NCBI GenBank assembly: GCA_964534555.1
Contig: CAZHRK010000004.1
Location: forward strand, 1-64,000
DNA length: 64,000 nt
From: CAZHRK01 sp964534555
GTDB lineage: Bacteria > Babelota > Babeliae > Babelales > RVW-14
Direction of reading: 5' to 3'
Numbering within the stretch: the first letter of the stretch is position 1; every line of letters begins with the position of its first letter. The notes beneath the pieces are model-generated. The model was given only the letters and a program-made list of their open reading frames with translations, was not told the origin of the DNA and made no database searches. Shown here piece by piece: positions 51,998 to 60,572 of the stretch. The position numbers and the translations under genes were made by a program.

Positions 51998-52666
51998 TTA
52001 TTTTCTCAGCCAGCACTCATAATCATCAAGTGCGCTTGGCTCTAAGTACAGACCGAGCCTGTTTTTATCATCAACGCCCAGGCTAACAGCGTGTGTTTTT
52101 GCAAGGTCTCGTGGCACTTTATTTTGTGTAAATGATGCATGAAAAACAATAGGCAAAAACAGCTCTTTGCTTTCTCTGCGCTGCCCAAGCCCAAGTGATA
52201 GATATTTATGTGTTTTTAATGTTGCTATTCCTGGCTGGTTTCGAGCTGAAGCCGTTAGCCCGTCAATCAAGCGATCAACAGGGATTATCAGGATAGCGCG
52301 TATGTGTTTTCCTTCTTCGTCGTACCCTACAAAAGCTTCATTTGGTGCGTTGAGTAGCGCTTTAATAAGTAGTTCTCGTGTGATTATGTGCGATAGCCAG
52401 TAGCTTGTTAGGTTTTCGCATGTTAAGCATTCCCGATCAAACCATTCATCGATTCGTGAGCAGGTGATCAGATCTGCATTTTTGATCTCTTTGAGAGGTG
52501 ATTCGTAGTGAATGTGTGATGAAGGGTGCGGCACACAGTACGTTATTGTCCCATGAATTCCTCGTAGGCGCCGTGTTATTTCAGAATAGTGCTTTACCGG
52601 GCTTAGGGCCGTAGACGATATAAGAAGTATCCAGATGAATGCGTTATACATTACTCTTTTTACCAT
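51998..52666 (-). CDS. Exported protein, unknown (222 aa)
   Basis: Not recognised. ATG after GAGGAT. Signal peptide (YNAFIWILLISSTALSPV). The mature part has mixed alpha/beta character with motifs such as CSRIDEWFDRECLTCENLT (two Cys three residues apart), FVGYDEEGKHIRAILIIPVDRLIDG and FLPIVFHASFTQNKVPRDLA. No known active-site pattern. Confidence 0.72.
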   Translation of the reverse strand: MVKRVMYNAFIWILLISSTALSPVKHYSEITRRLRGIHGTITYCVPHPSSHIHYESPLKEIKNADLITCSRIDEWFDRECLTCENLTSYWLSHIITRELLIKALLNAPNEAFVGYDEEGKHIRAILIIPVDRLIDGLTASARNQPGIATLKTHKYLSLGLGQRRESKELFLPIVFHASFTQNKVPRDLAKTHAVSLGVDDKNRLGLYLEPSALDDYECWLRK

Positions 52667-52686
52667 TTTATCCTCGTATAAAAAAT

Positions 52687-52723
52687 AAAGCCCGGCTTGT
52701 TAGTTCATAACAAACCAGGCTTT
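52687..52723 (-). terminator. Terminator-like hairpin downstream of the small gene at 52757
   Basis: A long imperfect stem (AAAGCC/GGCTTT, GG/CC, TTGTTA/TAACAA) with a five-base loop, followed on the minus strand by ATTTTTTA. It lies between the 222-residue gene and whatever is transcribed just upstream of it. Confidence 0.75.
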
Positions 52724-52756
52724 ACCGTCTTGTGTAGACCCTGGTATCAGCATGCG

Positions 52757-52861
52757 CTAAACAGTCAGCCTACCTGCCAAGGCAAGGACACTTACTACAA
52801 CGCTCATGACAAACATAATTTTTATCATTAAGACGCGTATAAAAGCTTTTTTTTCTATCAT
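52757..52861 (-). CDS. Possible very small membrane peptide (34 aa) or small RNA
   Basis: A 34-codon frame starting MIEKKAFIRVLMIKIMF and ending with a hydrophobic run (VMSVVVSVLALAG) lies between two minus-strand terminators, so something short is probably transcribed here on its own. GAGGGGGG stands about 10 bases before the ATG. It could be a one-helix membrane peptide or the locus could be a small RNA; the coding claim is weak. Confidence 0.35.
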   Translation of the reverse strand: MIEKKAFIRVLMIKIMFVMSVVVSVLALAGRLTV

Positions 52862-52967
52862 TATTGCCAGGCCCCCCTCACACAGCAGGCGTTGTGCCAT
52901 GCATTAACCTTGTTTCAACTGTACAGTGCCTGCGTTGCTCTATGCAATAAAACAAAAGAGGCGGCAC

Positions 52968-52991
52968 CGTAATGCCGCCTCGTCAGAAGTC
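52968..52991 (-). terminator. Terminator of the exported-protein operon at 53004-55411
   Basis: A 9-bp perfect stem (GAGGCGGCA with TGCCGCCTC), six-base loop, followed on the minus strand by TTTTGTTTTATT, 13 bp past the stop. Confidence 0.88.
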
Positions 52992-53003
52992 TAAAGGTAA
53001 TGC

Positions 53004-54365
53004 TTATGGGATTGGGTTGTCGTCGACAAGCTTTTTAAGCGCTCCAGTGTGTTTTGGTAGTGGGAGGAGCTTTTTACGCAGCGCAAGTATCTTGCTGTTG
53101 CGGTCTTTAACTCTATCTATATCTGCTTGTGCTGGTCCCGCTGGCCCACCTGCTCCAGGTGCTGCTCGTACAGCGGCACTTACTCTGCCCAGTGCTTCTA
53201 TAGTAGCTGGGTCATCAGTCCATTTTTTCGCCATTGTGGCTTCACGCTTTTCTTGTAGTTGTTTGATTGTTTCATCGCTCAAATGCTTCTTTTTAACAGC
53301 TTCTTTTAAAATAGTGCGCGCGGTTGATTGAATCGCAGCATCAATATCTTCGCCATCGTTTTCTTCATTCATAAAGGTGGCTACCAGCATGAGGGTGCCG
53401 GCTTGTTGGCGCAGGCTATTGTAGACTGTAGCTTCTGCAGATTTAAATTTTCCGCCATAACGGCTCTCAGCTGCTGCAAGCTTTTCGCCTTTAAGCATCA
53501 CGCTTTTTTTTGTTTCAAGAGAGCGCAGTGACTCAGCAAGTCTTTGAATTGCATCGTCTTCTTCGAGTGCGTTTACGATATCTTTGTCTTGTGTTTTTTC
53601 TCGTTTAATAGATGCAATTGATGATAGTGCGTTGCTTGCTTCTTGGGCAGTTGTTACAAGATCATCATATGATGCTTTTTCTGATTTTGCATCGCCGCTT
53701 TCAGAAGGTGCGGTGTACCCGCTGTCTTTTTTCGGTTCAGTTGTTGGTGTGGTTGATGTTTGGTCCTTCAGGTCTGTTCCTTTTTTGTCACCAAAAAAGT
53801 CGTCGTCGTCATAGTCGTTATATGCTTTGTGTCCGCCACCAAATGATCCGCCTCCAAAAGGGGCTCCAAATGATCGAGGGCTTGCAAAACCACCACCGCT
53901 GCGGCCTCGAGGTGCGCCGCCCCAGCTTCCACCGCCTCCACTTGAACGACCACCACCAAAGCGACCTCCGCCGCGTGAGCCTGCAGCTTTTGCGTTTTCA
54001 CGCGCCTTGCTCATTAATTTGGCTTGCTTCTCTTTTTCTTCTTGAATCATTTTTTGAGCTTCAGCTGAGGATAACGGTGATTCTTTTGATTCGCTCAGCC
54101 GTGTAGATAATGTTTTAACATCATCAAGCGTTTTTATGAGTTGTTTTTCTATTGCAGTGCGTGGTGTGTATGCGGTTGCAGGCGCTGATGGTTTATTTTT
54201 TTTAGCGGGACTTTTCTTTGGTAGAGCGCTAATGCTTTGGGCTAATTCCTTGTTGAGTTCTGTATCATTCATTCCTGGGAATGAAAATGGCTCAGATGAA
54301 CAAATAAGCGTAACGCCCATGCCAAAAAAAGACAGTATTGCTAGATTAAGTATAAGCTTTTTCAT
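53004..54365 (-). CDS. Exported Gly-rich/coiled-coil protein, unknown (453 aa)
   Basis: Not recognised. Signal peptide (KKLILNLAILSFFGMGVTLICSSEP). A helical, Lys/Glu-rich part (about 35-125), a Gly/Ser/Arg/Phe-rich low-complexity stretch (about 128-185, GGGRFGGGRSSGGGGSWGG), an Asp-rich patch (YNDYDDDDFFGDKKG), then a helical C-terminal half (about 225-420). The start overlaps the stop of the upstream gene by 4 bp (ATGA), so the two are translationally coupled. Confidence 0.78.
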   Translation of the reverse strand: MKKLILNLAILSFFGMGVTLICSSEPFSFPGMNDTELNKELAQSISALPKKSPAKKNKPSAPATAYTPRTAIEKQLIKTLDDVKTLSTRLSESKESPLSSAEAQKMIQEEKEKQAKLMSKARENAKAAGSRGGGRFGGGRSSGGGGSWGGAPRGRSGGGFASPRSFGAPFGGGSFGGGHKAYNDYDDDDFFGDKKGTDLKDQTSTTPTTEPKKDSGYTAPSESGDAKSEKASYDDLVTTAQEASNALSSIASIKREKTQDKDIVNALEEDDAIQRLAESLRSLETKKSVMLKGEKLAAAESRYGGKFKSAEATVYNSLRQQAGTLMLVATFMNEENDGEDIDAAIQSTARTILKEAVKKKHLSDETIKQLQEKREATMAKKWTDDPATIEALGRVSAAVRAAPGAGGPAGPAQADIDRVKDRNSKILALRKKLLPLPKHTGALKKLVDDNPIP

Positions 54366-55411
54366 TTCACATCTCCCTCAAGATCAAGGTCTCTTGCTGG
54401 GGCCGCGCTTGGAGCTGTTTCTTGGATTGGTTTAAATGGAGCTAAGGGATCAATAACGCTTGGTAGGCCTATTGGTGGTGGGGTGGTGCTTGGTGCAAAT
54501 CCTGGTGCTGTGCCGTCCATAATAATAGGCTGAGCTGCTGCCGCAGGCTCTTTATCAACAACGTCACCCGCTACTGGTTTTTTTCTGCTTTCTAAAATTG
54601 AAGGCATAGTAGTCAGTCCGCCTTTTTTATTTGTTTGTGCTTCTTTTAGAAGTTCTCGCGCGCTTTCATCAAGGTCTTCTTCTTGCTGCACGAGTGTTCT
54701 GATATTTTGTAAAAGAGCTTCAAGATTTTTAGTCGTTGCTATAATCATTTCGCGTGTTTTTGCAATTTCGCCTTGCATCTCTTTTTGAGGCATGCCTGGG
54801 GCAAGGAGCACTGTCATATAAAGCTTATTGCTCGTAAAGACTTCACAGCTTACAATAAGGCTAATAATAGCTTCTTCATATACGGCACTGACATGATCTT
54901 TAAGCTCAGGAGATAGCGCCATTGAATCAAGGAGCAGATCAAGCTCATTAAGCGCAGACACGAGTCGTTTAATCCAATTTTCTCCAGCTTGATATGCTTG
55001 TTCAACTGGCACTGCTGTTGTTTTTGTTTTTCCTGATGCTGAGCGCACCGGAGGTGTTCTAAAAAGTTCTTCTTGGTCAGTTGGAATTACTGTTGGCTCA
55101 ATCAGCTCAGCTTTTTCGCTTCCCAGGCTTGGGCTTTTTTTACCTGTTGGTGCTTTAAAAAGCGGATCATAATCACCGCTTGATTGACCGCCCACGGGCT
55201 GTCCTCCGCCTGCTTTTTCTTCTTTTTCTAATCTAGCAAGCTCTTCATCAAGCTCTTTAAGGAAACTATTGAAATCAAAGTCACCAAAGGGGTTTGCTGG
55301 TTCTTGAGCAACAGCATGAACAGGTACTATTTTGTTGCCGATCAGAGTCATGGCAACAAAGAGGAAAAGTGGAAAAAATCTTTTACATTTTTTAAAAAAT
55401 TGCTTGTTCAT
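54362..55411 (-). CDS. Exported coiled-coil/Pro-rich protein, unknown (349 aa)
   Basis: Not recognised. ATG after AGAGAGG. Signal peptide (FFPLFLFVAMTLIGNKIVPVHA), then FGDFDFNSFLKELDEELARL and a Glu/Lys helix, a Gly/Pro/Ser linker, a helical core (about 145-270, LVSALNELDLLLDSMALSPEL) and a Pro/Ala-rich tail. First gene of a two-gene operon with the Gly-rich protein, divergent by 60 bp from the pseudopilin-like operon. That closeness suggests, but does not show, a shared role. Confidence 0.78.
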   Translation of the reverse strand: MNKQFFKKCKRFFPLFLFVAMTLIGNKIVPVHAVAQEPANPFGDFDFNSFLKELDEELARLEKEEKAGGGQPVGGQSSGDYDPLFKAPTGKKSPSLGSEKAELIEPTVIPTDQEELFRTPPVRSASGKTKTTAVPVEQAYQAGENWIKRLVSALNELDLLLDSMALSPELKDHVSAVYEEAIISLIVSCEVFTSNKLYMTVLLAPGMPQKEMQGEIAKTREMIIATTKNLEALLQNIRTLVQQEEDLDESARELLKEAQTNKKGGLTTMPSILESRKKPVAGDVVDKEPAAAAQPIIMDGTAPGFAPSTTPPPIGLPSVIDPLAPFKPIQETAPSAAPARDLDLEGDVK

Positions 55412-55471
55412 ACTATAAACCTCTCTGTATTTTCTATTATTAAATATAGCTATCTGCTGAGGAGGTGGTCA

Positions 55472-55783
55472 ATGAAGTCAAAAAAAAGCTCGCGGGGAAT
55501 ACTCCTTATGCAGGCGGTCTTGGGTTTGTGGCTTATGGTGGGTCTTTTATATACCCTTATTTTTGTCTTGGGCGATGTCGTCCATGGAAAGCATTTATGC
55601 GGGATGCGCTGTCGGATGCTGGCAACTGCCGCACAGTCTGTTGAGCTTCTTGCTCCGGCAAGGCAGCAAGGTGTTACTATTGCCCAGACGCAGTATCAGG
55701 ATGTTGGGTTAATGCTTGCAAATCCTGTTGCAGATATGCCCGGCGCAGATGAGTATCAGGTGGTTTTGCCTTATGCTGTCTGA
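55472..55783 (+). CDS. Pseudopilin-like membrane protein 1 (103 aa)
   Basis: I start at ATG 55472, after GAGGAGG. A short basic leader ends in Gly (SKKSSRG, G9) and is followed by a hydrophobic helix ILLMQAVLGLWLMVGLLYTL. This is the build of a type IV pilin or type II secretion pseudopilin with cleavage after the Gly, but position +5, usually Glu, is Gln (Q14). Two Cys follow the helix (HLCGMRC). The rest is short, so it would be a minor subunit. It overlaps the next gene. Pilin relationship is inferred from this N-terminus alone. Confidence 0.65.
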   Translation: MKSKKSSRGILLMQAVLGLWLMVGLLYTLIFVLGDVVHGKHLCGMRCRMLATAAQSVELLAPARQQGVTIAQTQYQDVGLMLANPVADMPGADEYQVVLPYAV

Positions 55784-56267
55784 GAGCAGGGGGGTTATCC
55801 TTCTTCAGGCCTGTGTGGGGATTATGCTTTCAAGTGTGATGCTTACACTCGCTTTTGATGCTGCAACGCATACGATTGTTTCTATTTCACGTATTAAGCG
55901 CCAGTCAGCTGCTTTTACCGCTACGCTTACTGTTTTTGATATGGTTGTGCGAGATCTGTGGTGTGCTGACCCAAACCCTGCCTCCTGGACTAAGAGTGAA
56001 TTTGTAAAAAAAATGTATGATGATAAGGCGCGCCAAACGGTTGGGCGTGTGCGGTACGAGAGCCGCAAAGATGGACTGATGCGCATAGAAAGCAGATTTG
56101 ATCAGCGCCAGGGGAGCTGGGGGCAGCCGTGGCACCTTATGCTGCGCGGGCCAGTCAGTAAATATACGCTTATCCCTATCATTAAAGAAAAGCGTGTTCA
56201 TGCAGCTTGGTTTATGCTTGATAGCAGAATGAGCATGACGGTTAGGCTCAGAAATACCCACGTATGA
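55773..56267 (+). CDS. Pseudopilin-like membrane protein 2 (164 aa)
   Basis: Starts 11 bp inside the preceding gene at MLSESRG. Again a short leader ends in Gly (G7), followed by VILLQACVGIMLSSVMLTL with Gln at +5, then SRIKRQSAAFTATLTVFDMVVRDLW and a beta-rich C-terminal half (VGRVRYESRKDGLMRIESR). The length and the region after the helix resemble PilW/GspJ-type minor pilins. Overlaps the next gene by 4 bp. Confidence 0.65.
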   Translation: MLSESRGVILLQACVGIMLSSVMLTLAFDAATHTIVSISRIKRQSAAFTATLTVFDMVVRDLWCADPNPASWTKSEFVKKMYDDKARQTVGRVRYESRKDGLMRIESRFDQRQGSWGQPWHLMLRGPVSKYTLIPIIKEKRVHAAWFMLDSRMSMTVRLRNTHV

Positions 56268-56734
56268 GACTACTTATAAGCCGCCCAGGCATTATTAATC
56301 TCCCATTCTTAGCCCTTATACTGACACTTTCAATAATTTTTAGTCGATTTTGGCTACTGCAAAGTTTAGAAAATGATTATATCATGAGCCGTGAGCAGTG
56401 GTACAAACACAAATATATAGCGGATGTGTTTCTTAATCAGGCATGCGTTGTTGCTCAAAAGCATTTTTTACAGGGCAAAAAAAGCGACTTTGGTGCGTAT
56501 CTACCGACCGGATGGGTAAGCCGCGTGATGCCAAGTCGCAGCTATGCATGCAGAATGCGGTATACCGTAAACCCAGAAAAGCCAGGAGAGCGGCGTGTTG
56601 AGGTTACTCTTTTCACACAGGGCAAAAAGGTCTTTTTCACCTCCGTGCTCATCCGTTTCGCCTTATCTGGGAACAACGCTATTGCTACCACTGATTTCTA
56701 CTACTTCAGCACTGCTGAGCCTGATCGCCTATGA
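56264..56734 (+). CDS. Membrane-anchored protein of the pseudopilin-like operon (156 aa)
   Basis: ATGA overlap with the preceding gene. The N-terminus RLLISRPGIINLPFLALILTLSIIF is again a basic leader, Gly and hydrophobic helix, but without Glu or Gln at +5 (Pro instead); GspK-type subunits also lack the Glu. The rest (about 35-156) has YACRMRYTVNPEKPGERRVEVTL, probably beta strands. Position in the operon suggests the last pseudopilin subunit; weakly supported. Confidence 0.62.
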   Translation: MRLLISRPGIINLPFLALILTLSIIFSRFWLLQSLENDYIMSREQWYKHKYIADVFLNQACVVAQKHFLQGKKSDFGAYLPTGWVSRVMPSRSYACRMRYTVNPEKPGERRVEVTLFTQGKKVFFTSVLIRFALSGNNAIATTDFYYFSTAEPDRL

Positions 56735-56774
56735 AACTTCGTTCTTTTACGAGGGCGCGCTTATTGGGTGTATT

Positions 56775-57857
56775 ATGTGGTTGTACATCTGGCAGCATGC
56801 GGCTTCATATAAACAGCTTTTGGGTTTGCTGTGTTGGTGGGTGCTTATAGTATATGGGCTTCATTTTACCTGGCTTGCGCAGCTTATAGCAGCGCACACA
56901 TCATATGGATTTATGGGTGCACTTGCGGGGTGGTGTGTTGCTGTGATTTACTTTTTTTTGCTTACCCTAATTTGTTGGACTTTTGCTTGGTGGCTAAGGC
57001 GATCTCGTATTTGTTTGCTTGCTACCCTTATTATCTTTTTTCTGCTGATTGAGCATAAAAGTATGTGGTTTTTATCGTCTGGGCAGGGCTACCCGTTTTT
57101 TAACCCGTTGCTCCCGCTTTTTCAGCGAGGCTATGCGCGATACTTTTTTCCGATTGAAAAATGCTCTGAAAATCTTGATCAAATCATTGGTTCACTCTGT
57201 TATATTAAGCCTGTTGCAAACAAAAAATACAATACTGATGTCTGGTGGAGAAAAGATCCGCAGCACTATGCGTACCATCTTACACAAGCAATTCAGAGTA
57301 CGGCCACAGATGAATCATCGGTGGTTGTAGCGCCAGAAACATCGTATCCATTTATACTTTCAAACAAACCATATGCTCAGCAGGCAATCGGAATAAGCTC
57401 AACAAGGCCTATATTGCTTGGAACCGTTATTCAGACCGGTGATTTACTCAATCAAGCTGTTGTTGTTTTGCATCAGCGTCGCATAATAAATTTTTATGTC
57501 AAAAAATTACTCACGCCCCTCTTTGAAACAGTTCCTACTTGGGCAAAAAGGTGGGGGTGGGGGGAGTGCGATGGTTGCACGGAATTTGATTCGATACAGC
57601 CAGATGGAGCGGTTGATGTATTTAAGATTGAGCAGTCGCAGCTTGTGCCACGAATTTGCCTAGAGTTTTTTTTAATGCCGGCGCGAAGTTATGAAGCTTA
57701 TCCTCGTGGCAGCTCTTGTATTGTTGCTTTTGTTAATGATAGTTGGTTTTCTGTGCGTTTTACAAAACAGCTTAAGCGCATAACGGTTCAAAAAGCACAC
57801 CTTACGGGCTTGCCTGTACTTTATGTTGGGCACGATGATTTTTTTGTCGTGAAATAA
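56775..57857 (+). CDS. Apolipoprotein N-acyltransferase-like protein
   Basis: Membrane protein with a C-terminal nitrilase-like domain as in Lnt, which adds the third acyl chain to lipoproteins. The Lnt catalytic triad is in place: Glu in VVAPETSYPF (E188), Lys in YVKKLLTP (K243) and Cys in RICLEFF (C295), followed by AFVNDSWF. About 360 residues against about 510 in E. coli, with a shortened membrane part. The start is unclear: I chose ATG 56775 after GGGTG; TTG 56682 would add one more hydrophobic helix but overlap the preceding gene, and the frame is open further upstream. Family assignment good, exact N-terminus not. Confidence 0.78.
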   Translation: MWLYIWQHAASYKQLLGLLCWWVLIVYGLHFTWLAQLIAAHTSYGFMGALAGWCVAVIYFFLLTLICWTFAWWLRRSRICLLATLIIFFLLIEHKSMWFLSSGQGYPFFNPLLPLFQRGYARYFFPIEKCSENLDQIIGSLCYIKPVANKKYNTDVWWRKDPQHYAYHLTQAIQSTATDESSVVVAPETSYPFILSNKPYAQQAIGISSTRPILLGTVIQTGDLLNQAVVVLHQRRIINFYVKKLLTPLFETVPTWAKRWGWGECDGCTEFDSIQPDGAVDVFKIEQSQLVPRICLEFFLMPARSYEAYPRGSSCIVAFVNDSWFSVRFTKQLKRITVQKAHLTGLPVLYVGHDDFFVVK

Positions 57858-57986
57858 CTGATATAAAAAGTATTTTTGTTTGCGTAATAATCGTCTTTGT
57901 TTTTCTATTCGTTTTCATAAAAGTCGGTATACTAATCACCTGATGGTTGTAACAATTTTCGTAGTAGCATACAGAAGGAGACTTTC

Positions 57987-58442
57987 ATGCAAGTGTACAT
58001 GCTCAAAGACGTTGAACGTATTGGTAGAGCTGGCCAAATTATTGTTGTCTCAGATGGTTACGCGAAAAACTTTTTGTTTCCGCGCAATGCTGCAGTTGAG
58101 ATCAATGAAAGCAATCGTGCATTTTATGAACAAAAGAAGCTAAAAGAAAAAGTAACTGCAGACATGATTTCAAGCAAAGCAGCTCTTTTGGCACAACGAA
58201 TCAAAGAGATTACGCTTACGGTTAAAGAGCGTGTTCATGATGATGGCAAGCTTTATGGATCAGTTGGTCCTGATGAAGTTGTTGCGCTTTTAAAATCACA
58301 TGATGTCATTGTTGATCGTAAGCAAATTGAATTTGCAAAACCAGTTAAATCTGTTGGGCAGCATAAAGTTATTGTTAAGCTTGCACCAAAATTAAAACCA
58401 GAGCTGACGCTCGTTGTCGAAGCATCAAAAGCAGCGCATTAA
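57987..58442 (+). CDS. rplI: Ribosomal protein bL9
   Basis: Binds 23S rRNA in the large subunit. Length 151 residues, normal. Begins MQVYMLKDVERIGRAGQ with the family signature GYAKNFLFPRNAAVE, a long connecting helix, and the C-terminal domain with YGSVGPDEVVALL. ATG after AGAAGGAGA. It is followed 23 bp later by dnaB, the same neighbour order as in many bacteria. Confidence 0.96.
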   Translation: MQVYMLKDVERIGRAGQIIVVSDGYAKNFLFPRNAAVEINESNRAFYEQKKLKEKVTADMISSKAALLAQRIKEITLTVKERVHDDGKLYGSVGPDEVVALLKSHDVIVDRKQIEFAKPVKSVGQHKVIVKLAPKLKPELTLVVEASKAAH

Positions 58443-58465
58443 ACTAAAGGTATTTGTACTACATT

Positions 58466-59866
58466 ATGAACGCGCAACCGAGCGGTGCTTATAAAAAATC
58501 ATCTCAGCAGTCATCGTCAAATGAGCTTTTAAATAAAAGTTTGCCGACAAGTATAGATGCAGAAAAAGCTGTCTTGTCGGCAATACTTCTTGATGATCAA
58601 AACCTACTTGCGGTTACGGATATTATTCGTCCGCATGATTTTTATCTTAAGCAGCATCAAAATATTTATCAGGCACTTATTGATCTTGCTCAGTCTGGCA
58701 AGAAGGTCGACCTGCTTATTTTGCAAGACTACCTTGATAAAAAGAAGCAGCTTGATGAGTCGGGTGGAATTGAGTATTTGATGGAGCTGCAAGAAGACAT
58801 CCCTGCGGTTGGACTTATCGCGCAGCACGCAAGAATTGTAAAAGATAAATCTATACTTCGAGAACTTATTCATTCTGCTGCTGGTATTATCACAAGTTGC
58901 TATGATCAGAATATTGAGCAAATTGATGCTGTTCTTGATTCTGCAGAGCAAAAAATTTATCAGATCTCAAATAACTTAACAGCACCGACCTTTGTTAGGC
59001 TTGATGCGTTACTTAAAAAAACCTTTCAGCAGCTTGCACAAGTAAAAACATCTCAAGAAGGTGTTACTGGTGTGCCGAGTGGGTTCAAAATTTTTGATAA
59101 AATGACTTCAGGAATGCAGCGAGGTGATTTGCTCATCTTGGCTGCGCGCCCCTCTATGGGTAAAACAGCGCTCGCGCTTAATATCGTCCTTGAAGCGTGG
59201 CACCAAGGGTTTGGTGTCGCAGTTTATTCTCTTGAAATGTCATCAGAGCAGCTTGTACTTCGTATGCTCTCTGCTGAATCTCAGATCTCTCACCAAAAGA
59301 TTAGAAACGCCTTGGTGAGCGCTGAAGAATGGATGGTTTTAACTAACACAGCTGCACGACTTGCAGAAGCAAAAATATTTATTGATGATACTCCTTCAAT
59401 CAATATTATGGAGCTTCGCGCTAAGGCAAGAAAACTTAAGGCACAAGAGAATATCGGTCTTATTGTTGTTGATTATTTGCAGCTTATTAGTGCTGGCTCT
59501 CAGCGATATGAAAATAGAACCCAAGAAATTTCTACTATTTCTCGCGCGCTCAAAGCGCTCGCAAAAGAGCTTGATGTTCCTGTGCTGGCACTATCACAGC
59601 TTTCACGTTCGCTTGAAACTCGTATGGATAAACGTCCGATGCTTTCAGACCTTCGTGAATCAGGTGCTATTGAGCAAGACGGTGATGTTATTTTCTTTAT
59701 CTATCGTGATGTTGTGTATAATCCAGATACTCCCAACCCTGATGTTGCGGAAGTAATTATTGGTAAACAACGAAACGGTCCTGTTGGATCATTCCCCGTA
59801 CGATTCCATGGCGAAATTACTCGCTTTGAAGACCTTGATGGTGTTGACTCATACCAGTCAGCATAG
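58466..59866 (+). CDS. dnaB: Replicative DNA helicase DnaB
   Basis: Hexameric helicase that unwinds DNA at the replication fork. Length 466 residues. N-terminal primase-interacting domain (IDAEKAVLSAILLDDQN, DFYLKQHQNIYQAL), linker, and RecA-like ATPase with Walker A ARPSMGKT (227-234), Walker B LIVVDYLQLIS, LSQLSRSLETR and the FRFHGE-like end. I start at ATG 58466 although AAGG lies 15 bases upstream; the nearer TTG 58454 is too close to that site. No intein is seen. Confidence 0.96.
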   Translation: MNAQPSGAYKKSSQQSSSNELLNKSLPTSIDAEKAVLSAILLDDQNLLAVTDIIRPHDFYLKQHQNIYQALIDLAQSGKKVDLLILQDYLDKKKQLDESGGIEYLMELQEDIPAVGLIAQHARIVKDKSILRELIHSAAGIITSCYDQNIEQIDAVLDSAEQKIYQISNNLTAPTFVRLDALLKKTFQQLAQVKTSQEGVTGVPSGFKIFDKMTSGMQRGDLLILAARPSMGKTALALNIVLEAWHQGFGVAVYSLEMSSEQLVLRMLSAESQISHQKIRNALVSAEEWMVLTNTAARLAEAKIFIDDTPSINIMELRAKARKLKAQENIGLIVVDYLQLISAGSQRYENRTQEISTISRALKALAKELDVPVLALSQLSRSLETRMDKRPMLSDLRESGAIEQDGDVIFFIYRDVVYNPDTPNPDVAEVIIGKQRNGPVGSFPVRFHGEITRFEDLDGVDSYQSA

Positions 59867-60252
59867 TTTTTTCAGCATAATCCCTAAACATTTTCATGCT
59901 TAAGCTTTTTGTATCGTTCAGTCGATTGTCTTATTATTGTATCCGAATGTATGATAGCCCGCTTGCTGCGGTAGTCTGTATATAAAGGCTCCCGGGAGCT
60001 CAGTACACAGGGTGCACGGAGTGAAGAGGGGGACTCCCGGGATGATTTTGTTTGCAGAATAAAGACGTGAAAAATTGTTGCATGTGTATGTTACATGACA
60101 ACCGCGTGAGTTTCTGAGCAGGAGTAACCCCTGCCTGCAGCGCTCAAGAGCTCTACAAAAAGTATGCATGAGACTTCGTAGCTATAACTTCTTACTGAAA
60201 ATCAGCAAGAGAAAAGGTACAAAGCACCTACTTTATGCAGACGCTAAAAAAT
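59867..60252. other. Unassigned region between dnaB and ruvC
   Basis: About 385 bp with no convincing gene. It contains a GC-rich inverted repeat and several short hairpins (for example GCAGG-AGTAAC-CCCTGC near 60120). I tested it by eye for tmRNA, RNase P RNA, SRP RNA and tRNA marks and found none. A minus-strand frame at 59918-60169 is not protein-like. Confidence 0.4.
59990..60042. repeat. GC-rich inverted repeat
   Basis: TCCCGGGAG (59990-59998) and CTCCCGGGA (60034-60042) can pair over 9 bp around a 35-base loop; CTCCCGGGAG at the left is itself a palindrome. Its high GC stands out from AT-rich surroundings. Could be an RNA fold or a protein-binding site. Confidence 0.5.
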
Positions 60253-60423
60253 TTAGGATGGTTCGTTATTGTGAATCGTAAGAATGAAGCATTGAGTTGA
60301 TTGAAGACGAGGATTTCGTCCAAAAACTTGGCCATTATTTTTGCTTGCTTCAAAAGACGTAAACGTAGGGATAGGCTTAATGCCTATTGAAAAAAAGAGC
60401 TTGCCAAAAGCTTTCATAATCAT
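60253..60423 (-). CDS. Possible small protein, unknown (56 aa)
   Basis: A 56-codon frame begins MIMKAFGKLFFSIGIKPIPT, with TGGGGTT directly before the ATG, and ends IHNNEPS. The N-terminus is slightly hydrophobic and basic but no clear export signal or known motif is present. It is divergent from ruvC. Supported only by the frame and the ribosome site. Confidence 0.35.
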   Translation of the reverse strand: MIMKAFGKLFFSIGIKPIPTFTSFEASKNNGQVFGRNPRLQSTQCFILTIHNNEPS

Positions 60424-60572
60424 AACCCCACGACTTTAAATTTTGATTCTATTTGTAATTTACCAGTTATTCATTTTTTGTCAATACAGCGAAAAGTGGC
60501 GTTTTTTGATGTTTTTGGTTATTTTTAAGCTTCTATGTGCCACATTCGCTCAATAAAATGAAGGTAAACTCT

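Noticed and set aside
53768..54106. Frames on both strands over the Gly-rich stretch
   Set aside because: Produced by low-complexity GGN codons of the real gene; no start signals.
56595..56774. Upstream extension of the Lnt-like gene
   Set aside because: Overlaps the preceding gene by 140 bp and its first residues do not look like an Lnt N-terminus; a start at TTG 56682 is still possible.
59918..60169. Minus-strand frame of 83 codons
   Set aside because: No ribosome site, no domain, and composition unlike the other genes; it overlaps the GC-rich inverted repeat.
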